NCBI GenBank assembly: GCA_030431355.1
Contig: JAUIJG010000201.1
Location: 1 to 9,340 of the forward strand
Length of the DNA: 9,340 bases
DNA from: a bacterium
GTDB taxonomy: Bacteria > Cyanobacteriota > Vampirovibrionia > Obscuribacterales > Obscuribacteraceae
Direction: 5' to 3'
The translations under genes and the position numbers were made by a program. This document shows, piece by piece, positions 1-5,297 of the stretch (positions within the stretch are counted from its first letter, which is position 1; every line of letters starts with the position of its first letter). The notes beneath the pieces were generated by a model, which worked only from the letters and a program-made list of their open reading frames with translations, made no database searches and was not told the DNA's origin.

Positions 1-14
1 AGAAGTTTTTTCGG

Positions 15-2192
15 TCATGAGGGATCCATATAAATTACCAGGTTGTTTATTTTGCGCCTCAAGGGTAGAGCCTTTTCCATTAAGATTTTGCAATCCACTA
101 ATTTTAAACGTCTGAGTGCGGTAAGTTGCAAGAGATATTTTATGGAAGAATTGTCTAATTTGGTTCCTGAGAGGTCCAGCTCACGAAGCTCTTTCATCCC
201 TACCAGGTGCTGGATTCCCTGGCTGGTCAGCTCCGTTTTCGATAGATTGAGAACTCCAAGGGTTTTCAAAGAGCTAAGTTTTTTCAAGCCACTATCGGTA
301 ACCGCGCAGCCGGATAAATTGAGATCCGTTAGAACAGGTAGCTTTTGCAGCGATTCCAGCTTATCATTGTCTACTTTTGTGTTCGCCAGGCTTAGTTCTT
401 GTAGATGGCTCAGGGTTTCAATCTCGGGCAGGGCGGCGTCGCTTATTTGAGTCCCTTCCAGATTCAAAGACACGAGGGAGTTTATGGAAGAGAGCACGGC
501 AGCTCCTGTGTCTGTTGTTTTGGTATTGGCTAGATTTAGCTTCCTTAGATCCGGAAGTCTCTTAAGTAGCTCTAAATCCGCGTCTTCAACCTTCGTACCG
601 GAGAGATCTAATTCGTGGATACTGGGCAATGCCACCACATACTTCAAACCCGCTCCTGTGACCAGAGAATTTTTCAGATCGAGGATATAGAGATTGTGGA
701 CCTCCTTCAGGTGCTTGAGGGCGGAATCGGTTATTTGATATTTGCCGACAGATATCTCCTTGGCTTTTGTGTTTTTTCTGAGGTCCGCGATAAACAGTTC
801 ATTGTGATAATTCTCTGGTTCCAGCGCTTCGTCAAGCGCTTTTCTGTACTCCAGTTCTTTTTTGTTATTGGGGCTGTCAGGCTTATTAGCTTCCTCTTGA
901 ACTGATTTGTTGAGGTTGCCCACCATGGTGAAGAAGGGAATTCCCAGCATCAAACTACCCAGGACTATAAGAAGTGGTGTTTTGTTTTTGTTTATCCAAT
1001 TTCCCTGGGTAGCGGAGAGTTCGGACTTTCTCTCATCTACTAGAGTCTTTTCCTGGTCCGACAGGCTGTCATTCAAGGTATCTAACTGGTTGTTTGCCGG
1101 AATCTGGCCTTCCTGGTAGCTATCAAAGAGCCCTTTGGCGGCTTTCTCGATACTCTCTTTTACTTCCAGGAGGTTGTTGTATCGATCGCCAGCTTCTTTG
1201 GCAAGCAGTTTTAGAATAAGTTGGTCATAAAATGGTTCGATCGCCTGCTCTGAAAGTTTTTCGTTGACCGGCTCAGGAGCCTTGTTCAGGTGCATGAGCA
1301 TAGTCTCCATCTTTGTTTCACCAAGAAATGGAGGTTCACCGGTGAGACAGTGATAGATGACACAGCCAAGTGAATAGACGTCTGTTCTTTGGTCCAGACC
1401 TTTTCCCATGACCTGCTCCGGGCTCATATATGCCGGAGTACCCACGGTCTCTCCGGTTTTTGTGAGGTGATCCCTCTCATCTTCTTCGTCGCCATGCAGG
1501 ATTTTGGCAAGACCGAAATCAAGAATTTTTACGTGGTAAGACCCATTCTCTAAAGGGAGAAGCATCAGATTGTTTGGTTTTAAGTCCCGATGCAAAATTC
1601 CTTTTCTGTGGGCATGGCTCAGTCCATCACATATTTGAGCGGCGAAGTCCATGGTCTCTTCCAGGGAGAGTCTCTCGTTTTGTTTTATATAGTCGGAAAG
1701 TGGAATTCCCTCGATATAATCCATCACCATATATGGTTGCTCGTCTTCCGAGACGCCGAAATCGTGAATGGCGATGATATTGGGGTGATTCAGCGTACTA
1801 ATGGTTTTTGCTTCTTTTTCGAATCGCATCAAAGAAGTAGGGCTGACTATATGGGAGTGGACCATTTTTATGGCCACTGTGCGATTGAGGGGATTTTGTT
1901 TGGCCTTGTAAATTACACCGGCTCCACCGGCGCCAATTACCTGAATAAATTCATACTTTCCTTTTAATGGACTGGTGGGAATTCGATACAACTCCCTGGC
2001 GCTTGGTCCTTTTCGCGCAGGTATTACCGGCGCTTCTTTTGGCTTTTCACTTTCAGGATCGTCGTTTCTGATGGCGTCTTCCGGGACTTCTTCCTGAATT
2101 GTCGGCTCCAGGTTCTTCCTGCCGCCCTGGGCATTATTGGGCCCTGGATCGGGTAAGTTATCAGACATGTTTTCTAACTGTTCATCGACCAT
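15..2192 (-). CDS. Membrane-anchored Ser/Thr protein kinase with C-terminal leucine-rich repeats
   Basis: A Hanks-type kinase that should phosphorylate Ser/Thr on proteins in the cytoplasm, joined through one membrane helix to an exposed LRR sensor. Residues 1-70 are acidic and Pro-rich. The kinase domain spans about 80-350 and all key elements are intact: glycine loop IGAGGAGVIYKA (87-98), Lys109 in VAIK, alpha-C Glu127, HRDLKPNN (201-208), DFG (225-227), an activation loop with Thr246/Thr249 leading to GTPAYMSPEQ (251-260), and DVYSLG (271-276). A linker follows, then one hydrophobic helix (405-425), then nine 24-residue LRRs (487-702) and a short cap. The ATG at 2192 is preceded by AAAGG with a 7-base gap; a Met at residue 9 lacks a Shine-Dalgarno. 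The kinase half is most like PknB/Pkn2-type enzymes. The LRR half should lie outside the membrane, which is inferred from the helix. The ligand and substrates are unknown. The gene is complete, with its stop 14 bases from the window edge. Confidence 0.95.
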   Translation of the reverse strand: MVDEQLENMSDNLPDPGPNNAQGGRKNLEPTIQEEVPEDAIRNDDPESEKPKEAPVIPARKGPSARELYRIPTSPLKGKYEFIQVIGAGGAGVIYKAKQNPLNRTVAIKMVHSHIVSPTSLMRFEKEAKTISTLNHPNIIAIHDFGVSEDEQPYMVMDYIEGIPLSDYIKQNERLSLEETMDFAAQICDGLSHAHRKGILHRDLKPNNLMLLPLENGSYHVKILDFGLAKILHGDEEDERDHLTKTGETVGTPAYMSPEQVMGKGLDQRTDVYSLGCVIYHCLTGEPPFLGETKMETMLMHLNKAPEPVNEKLSEQAIEPFYDQLILKLLAKEAGDRYNNLLEVKESIEKAAKGLFDSYQEGQIPANNQLDTLNDSLSDQEKTLVDERKSELSATQGNWINKNKTPLLIVLGSLMLGIPFFTMVGNLNKSVQEEANKPDSPNNKKELEYRKALDEALEPENYHNELFIADLRKNTKAKEISVGKYQITDSALKHLKEVHNLYILDLKNSLVTGAGLKYVVALPSIHELDLSGTKVEDADLELLKRLPDLRKLNLANTKTTDTGAAVLSSINSLVSLNLEGTQISDAALPEIETLSHLQELSLANTKVDNDKLESLQKLPVLTDLNLSGCAVTDSGLKKLSSLKTLGVLNLSKTELTSQGIQHLVGMKELRELDLSGTKLDNSSIKYLLQLTALRRLKLVDCKILMEKALPLRRKINNLVIYMDPS
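87..734 (-). repeat. Nine in-register 24-residue (72-base) leucine-rich repeats
   Basis: Residues 487-702 of the kinase divide into nine consecutive units of exactly 24 residues with no insertions. They begin at 487, 511, 535, 559, 583, 607, 631, 655 and 679. The consensus is a T-D-x-G/A-L start followed by L-x-x-L-x-x-L-x-x-L-x-L-x-x-T. Typical units contain VTDSGLKKL and LNLSGT. A tenth degenerate unit (703 onward) appears to cap the solenoid. The repeat style is the short one common in bacterial and ribonuclease-inhibitor-like LRR proteins, which form a curved protein-binding surface. The units differ clearly in sequence, so this is an old array rather than a fresh tandem expansion. Confidence 0.93.
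918..980 (-). other. Single transmembrane helix of the receptor kinase
   Basis: Residues 405-425 of the kinase form an uninterrupted hydrophobic stretch (LLIVLGSLMLGIPFFTMVG core). It is flanked on the kinase side by Lys402 and Lys404, which fits a cytoplasmic N-terminus by the positive-inside rule. It is the only such segment in the protein, so the kinase and the repeats should lie on opposite sides of the membrane. Confidence 0.85.
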
Positions 2193-2421
2193 GACATGAC
2201 CTTTGTATTGAAAACTTTTCTGGCCGGGCTTTCTACGGCTGGATTCTACAGCTCCAGGTTATTCAAGGATGTCCCCTGGATAAGCGTAACACGACCGACG
2301 TTTTTGGGGAGGTACTGAGAGCGATCCTACTCCGGGCTATCCAGCCCACAAAGTAAGTATGAGAGCTATTATTGTGATAGATTTAATTGCTGAATATTTT
2401 AGAGTTTAGCCAGGTGGAACT
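2193..2421. other. Divergent intergenic region between the receptor kinase and the secreted coiled-coil operon
   Basis: This 229-base spacer separates two divergent genes and must hold promoters in both directions. It contains a 6-base inverted repeat, TCCAGG (2253-2258) and CCTGGA (2275-2280), with a 16-base loop. It also holds a perfect 5-base hairpin, GGGCT-ATCC-AGCCC (2334-2347). Neither is followed by a T tract, so neither reads as a terminator. The last 60 bases before 2422 are AT-rich, as expected of a promoter. No convincing minus-strand promoter stands out for the kinase; the best -10-like hexamer there is TAGAAT on the minus strand near 2245, without a good partner. Confidence 0.6.
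2372..2400 (+). promoter_or_regulatory. Candidate sigma-70-type promoter for the 2422-4405 operon
   Basis: TTGTGA (2372-2377) and TATTTT (2395-2400) are separated by exactly 17 bases and lie 21 bases upstream of the ATG at 2422. Each hexamer matches 4 of 6 consensus positions, so this is suggestive only. It sits in the most AT-rich part of the spacer. Confidence 0.3.
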
Positions 2422-3408
2422 ATGTCCAGATTTAATCTTCATGACTGCCGACTTCTTTTCCGGCTTTTAGCTCTGACTTTTGCTTTTCCAGTTTTTATGG
2501 GAACGGCTTTAGCGGAAGACCATTGTGTGTACATAGATCCGGCTGCCACCGAAGCCGACTTGAAAGAGCGGATTCAATCTGCCGATCATCTCATTCCGAC
2601 CGCACAAGCGCTCAATGAGCAGGCCATCGGATTGCAGGAGAAAGCGGAGCTTTTAGCTTCAAATGTCACTGAAGAAGCCGAAGTCTCCAAGAGCAGTTAT
2701 CAAAGTCTTTTGAGCGAATACAACCAGGCGCTGATTCAGTATCGAGAACACAGGAAAGAGTACTTCGAGCACTGTAAGAAGTACCACGAGAGACAGGAAG
2801 GTCCTAAAGTCTCCTCACCATATGTGCCCATCGGCTCCCTCGCCAATCTGAAGCCGCTTAAACTTGAAGTATCGGACAAGTGTGCCGCTCTAGTCAGTCT
2901 TGAAACCAGACTTCTCCAGAACGAGAAGCGGGTCATGAGTATGTTGGAGAATCTGTACGCCGCCAGATCCAAAGAGAGTGACGCCGTGTTTTTCAACATG
3001 TGGACCACGGTGCAACGCCTTGCGGAAGAGAACCGTGATGATGCCATGCAGTATAACCACCTTGCTCTGTCGAAGACCTCACAGTCATCAAATTCCATAC
3101 ACGACATGATTACAGCCGCCAATAGAGATGGAATTCTCTCCTATCAAAAGCAAGTTTATGGAAAGTATCAGCGAAATCAGGCTCTACAATCCGCTATCTA
3201 TAAGCGTTCAAATATGCATGGGCGTTTTGCAATGATGGTTCTATCCAGATTGCATTCCCTCAAACCCCAGGGATACAGCATGAATGGACCGGAGCAACCC
3301 TCCTATAGTGGAGACGAGTTACAGGCAGAGTCCAATGCTCTTACGCAAGAGTATGCGCAAGTCCAGGCACTCTACAAGCAGTTGAAGCTGGCCCAGGATG
3401 GAAAGTAG
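2422..3408 (+). CDS. Secreted helical coiled-coil-rich protein, unknown function
   Basis: No family recognised. The start at 2422 follows AGGTGG with a 4-base gap. Residues 1-31 form a Sec signal peptide: basic N-region with Arg10 and Arg14, a hydrophobic core, and a TALA cleavage site after Ala31. The stretch preceding the first mature Cys (35) does not fit a lipobox, so the product should be a soluble periplasmic or secreted protein. The mature part is mostly predicted helix with heptad-like hydrophobic spacing (about 45-125, 155-215 and 295-325) and few Gly or Pro, apart from a Pro-rich linker near 128-145. Mature cysteines are 35, 118 and 154, so at most one internal disulfide is possible. 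It shares an operon with the membrane protein starting at 3398, with an 11-base overlap, so the two may act together at the envelope. The length of 328 residues suggests a complete protein. Confidence 0.87.
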   Translation: MSRFNLHDCRLLFRLLALTFAFPVFMGTALAEDHCVYIDPAATEADLKERIQSADHLIPTAQALNEQAIGLQEKAELLASNVTEEAEVSKSSYQSLLSEYNQALIQYREHRKEYFEHCKKYHERQEGPKVSSPYVPIGSLANLKPLKLEVSDKCAALVSLETRLLQNEKRVMSMLENLYAARSKESDAVFFNMWTTVQRLAEENRDDAMQYNHLALSKTSQSSNSIHDMITAANRDGILSYQKQVYGKYQRNQALQSAIYKRSNMHGRFAMMVLSRLHSLKPQGYSMNGPEQPSYSGDELQAESNALTQEYAQVQALYKQLKLAQDGK

Positions 3409-4405
3409 GAACAGTCAACAAAGTATGCGTGTCAGCAGGATACAATCGGTAGGAGACGCTGTGGGGCAAGGCTTCCGTGTTTGTCGTCGGGATTTGAAGT
3501 TCCTTGTCTCCATAATGATGGTGCCAACTATAGTACTGGTGGTAGGAAAACTTGGTACCACATGGGGTGGTCATGAGTTTTTGCAGTTATTGAGCGAAGG
3601 GAAGAGCATATTCGACGTAAAGCTTTTCATCATGCCTTTCCTGATGATGTCTATCGGGTTGTTGGTTACTTATTTCGCTCTCTTCTGGCTGCTCTTGCGG
3701 CAGCTAGGTTACATGCGCATGATCGTTCTGGACAGCAATGACTTTGCTGCGGAGATTACTGCGGTGGGCACGAAAAAATGGAAAATACTTGCCTACATCG
3801 TTCTATCGATGATCGGTTTTTTTGTCTGGATTTTTACGGCTAGTTTTGTTCTTGCCGTTTTCCTGGCTGTGGTTACTGCTATCAAAATGTCTTCAGTTCT
3901 TTCATTGCCGGTAGTTCTAGCAGGTATGCTCCTGGGTTTCGTTTCGCTGGTTGCGATATTTGTTCCGCTGGTTTTGCTGTTTGTTGTGCTGGTCATGGAG
4001 GATCGTGGTTTCTTCGGTACCATCGGAAGAACCTTTTCTATAGGTTGGCGCCACATCTGGGCTCTTTTAGGTTTTGCCATCTTGAGCTATGTGGCAACCG
4101 TGACCGTAAGCTTCGCTCTACAAAGTCCCTATCAACTTTTCTATCTCTTCCATTACATAAAGTCCCTTTATATGGGAGCAGATAATTACGCCAATTCACC
4201 ACTACTGACGGTGCCTCTCTATTTGCAAATGCTGGCGATGGTCTGGCAGTCTTGCATATTCATGTATTTGTATCCGGTGTTTTTTACTGCTGCCGGAATT
4301 GTTTATTACAGTATTCGCATGAAAGAAGACGGTGTGGATCTGGAGAAAGAGATCCAACTGCTATCCGCTAATTTGAAGAAGAATGATCCGGAATTGAACT
4401 ACTGA
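3398..4405 (+). CDS. Polytopic membrane protein resembling glycerophosphodiester phosphodiesterase membrane domains
   Basis: An integral membrane protein with about six predicted helices (roughly 33-51, 74-100, 129-160, 165-200, 218-241 and 271-303). After the fourth helix comes MEDRGFFGTIGRTFSIGWRH, resembling the motif seen in GPDPase_memb and related families (an acidic residue and Gly, then a basic-S helix and a W). The C-terminus, with YYSIRMKEDGVDLEKE, resembles the conserved YyDlRxrxEGxdle ending of those families. No catalytic phosphodiesterase domain is present. The exact role is unknown; these domains are usually thought to be structural or to partner other envelope proteins. The ATG at 3398 overlaps the upstream gene by 11 bases, pointing to translational coupling. 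An alternative ATG at 3425 has AGGA 14 bases upstream, too far for a good site. Its stop overlaps that of the convergent gene at 4399. Confidence 0.88.
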   Translation: MESRNSQQSMRVSRIQSVGDAVGQGFRVCRRDLKFLVSIMMVPTIVLVVGKLGTTWGGHEFLQLLSEGKSIFDVKLFIMPFLMMSIGLLVTYFALFWLLLRQLGYMRMIVLDSNDFAAEITAVGTKKWKILAYIVLSMIGFFVWIFTASFVLAVFLAVVTAIKMSSVLSLPVVLAGMLLGFVSLVAIFVPLVLLFVVLVMEDRGFFGTIGRTFSIGWRHIWALLGFAILSYVATVTVSFALQSPYQLFYLFHYIKSLYMGADNYANSPLLTVPLYLQMLAMVWQSCIFMYLYPVFFTAAGIVYYSIRMKEDGVDLEKEIQLLSANLKKNDPELNY

Positions 4406-4959
4406 GTTTTCTGCTTGTTCGACATCGCAAGCTGTCTCTTTTCACTTTTCTTTTTCACGGCGGTGAGACGCTTCTTAATTCCTTTTTTGGTCTCTATCTT
4501 CGTGATTTGCTTGGCGAAAGGAAGGTTGATACCGGGATCTATATAAGAGGACAGAGCCAGATTGGTATGCTTGCCTCCGTTCACCGGTGTGAGGGTCCAG
4601 CATCCTTCAAAAGCTTTGAATCTAGGCGATTCCACCATTTTGTAAGAAACTTCTTTCTGGGGTTTGTAAGTCTCTTTGTAGACACATTTCGTTTTGCCGA
4701 TTACCGGAAGTACGTGGAATGTCTCTTCCACCAGGCAGTGCTCGGAGGTGCGGGATAGCTCTTTTACATTTTCAGGGTAGGACTTTCTCAGATTGAGAAT
4801 CGTGTTGTAGACGATCGAAGGGGGCGCATTAATTGTCACCTTTTCCACATGGGGGCATTTTGCCGCCTTTGCCATGGCAGGTGTTGCGCTTGCCAGGATC
4901 ATCAGGCAAATCGTAAGTAGGGAAATAATCGGGGCTGAAGTATAGTTCAGTCTTTTCAT
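4399..4959 (-). CDS. Exported SRPBCC/START-like domain protein with polybasic C-terminal tail
   Basis: Residues 1-30 are a Sec signal peptide ending PAMA before Lys31. The mature part has the pattern of the SRPBCC (Bet v1/START/polyketide-cyclase-like) helix-grip fold: an opening strand VTINAPPSIVYNTIL (41-55), a middle strand pair around 86-110, then the late motif GCWTLTPVNGGKHTNL (119-134) and a closing SSYIDPGINLP (137-147) before the last helix. Such folds hold lipids or other hydrophobic ligands in a cavity; most bacterial members are cytoplasmic, so export is notable. Four mature cysteines (35, 75, 92, 120) could form two disulfides. The final 30 residues carry about a dozen Lys/Arg. 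The Shine-Dalgarno is weak: AGGA lies 14 bases upstream and GGA is nearer. The stop overlaps the plus-strand gene ending at 4405 by 7 bases. The ligand is unknown. Confidence 0.86.
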   Translation of the reverse strand: MKRLNYTSAPIISLLTICLMILASATPAMAKAAKCPHVEKVTINAPPSIVYNTILNLRKSYPENVKELSRTSEHCLVEETFHVLPVIGKTKCVYKETYKPQKEVSYKMVESPRFKAFEGCWTLTPVNGGKHTNLALSSYIDPGINLPFAKQITKIETKKGIKKRLTAVKKKSEKRQLAMSNKQKTQ

Positions 4960-5029
4960 AAATTAGTCCGGTTTCCTGAAAACGATAGTCTGGGTCGGAA
5001 GGAATCAGTCAGAAATTCTTTGAAAGATG

Positions 5030-5035
5030 AATATA
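5030..5035 (-). promoter_or_regulatory. Candidate -10 element for the exported START-like gene
   Basis: On the minus strand this reads TATATT, matching 5 of 6 consensus positions, and lies 70 bases upstream of the ATG at 4959. No good -35 hexamer sits at 16-18 bases; the best, CTGGAA, matches only 3 of 6. Transcription start is therefore only weakly indicated. Confidence 0.2.
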
Positions 5036-5209
5036 GCTTTCTTTCCGGGTTTTTCCAGAGAGATATTGAATCCCTGACGGTGCAACTACTCCGACACGAT
5101 TGGGGCATTGTATCGCATTGGCTCGTCTTTTAAAGTGTTGTCAGCAGGAAAAGAATTTTAGGTGTATTGTTACAGTGGTGGTGTTAAATATGGTGCTTTG
5201 TCACGGGTG

Positions 5210-5219
5210 TCCCCGGGGA
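5210..5219. repeat. Perfect 10-base palindrome TCCCCGGGGA
   Basis: A self-complementary 10-mer in the most G/C-rich part of the 4960-5297 spacer, eight bases from the terminator-like hairpin. It could be a small protein-binding site or chance. It lies about 250 bases upstream of the START-like gene, far for a promoter operator. Confidence 0.4.
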
Positions 5220-5226
5220 GGCAAGG

Positions 5227-5276
5227 CAAAACCCTGCCATATGCAGCATTTGAGCATTGTTTTTGACAGGGTTCTG
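5227..5276 (-). terminator. Probable transcription terminator of the 727-residue protein gene
   Basis: Read on the minus strand, CAGAACCCTG (5276-5267) pairs with CAGGGTTTTG (5236-5227). The result is a 10-base-pair stem with one G-U wobble, beginning 22 bases after the stop codon. On the plus strand the wobble becomes an A-C mismatch, so the structure favours the strand of the gene it follows. The 30-base loop contains a smaller ATGC/GCAT stem. The descending arm ends in UUUU, but no longer U tract follows, so termination may be inefficient or assisted. Confidence 0.45.
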
Positions 5277-5297
5277 TTTGTGAAATTTTGTTTTTAA

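Larger units (their letters stand above)
4960..5297. other. 338-base intergenic region between two minus-strand genes
   Basis: No protein gene is convincing here. From the right it holds the 3' flank and probable terminator of the 727-residue gene (hairpin at 5227-5276), a perfect 10-base palindrome TCCCCGGGGA (5210-5219), and then about 200 bases of leader and promoter space for the gene starting at 4959. The base composition is uneven: T- and A-rich at both ends, with a G/C patch at 5201-5222. A 65-codon TTG-initiated frame (5100-5297) crosses it but lacks a ribosome binding site. Confidence 0.6.

Noticed and set aside
43..1967. Several plus-strand frames opposite the kinase gene (such as 43-450 and 1590-1967)
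   Set aside because: The minus strand encodes a complete kinase with all motifs and in-register repeats. The plus-strand frames show no domain, start mostly at TTG and are shadows.
2334..2347. Perfect GGGCT-ATCC-AGCCC hairpin considered as a terminator
   Set aside because: It lies between divergent genes, so nothing needs termination there, and no T tract follows on either strand.
2422..2530. Lipoprotein signal in the secreted coiled-coil protein
   Set aside because: The first mature cysteine (residue 35) is preceded by EDH, not a lipobox, and a type I cleavage site (TALA) comes earlier.
2736..3122. 128-codon minus-strand frame within the secreted coiled-coil gene
   Set aside because: It is internal to a gene with signal peptide and ribosome site, and its product has no coherent features.
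5100..5297. 65-codon plus-strand frame with eight cysteines in the 4960-5297 spacer
   Set aside because: It starts with TTG, has no Shine-Dalgarno, runs through the terminator-like hairpin and ends against the neighbouring stop codon. The cysteine content looks like chance from G/T-rich sequence.
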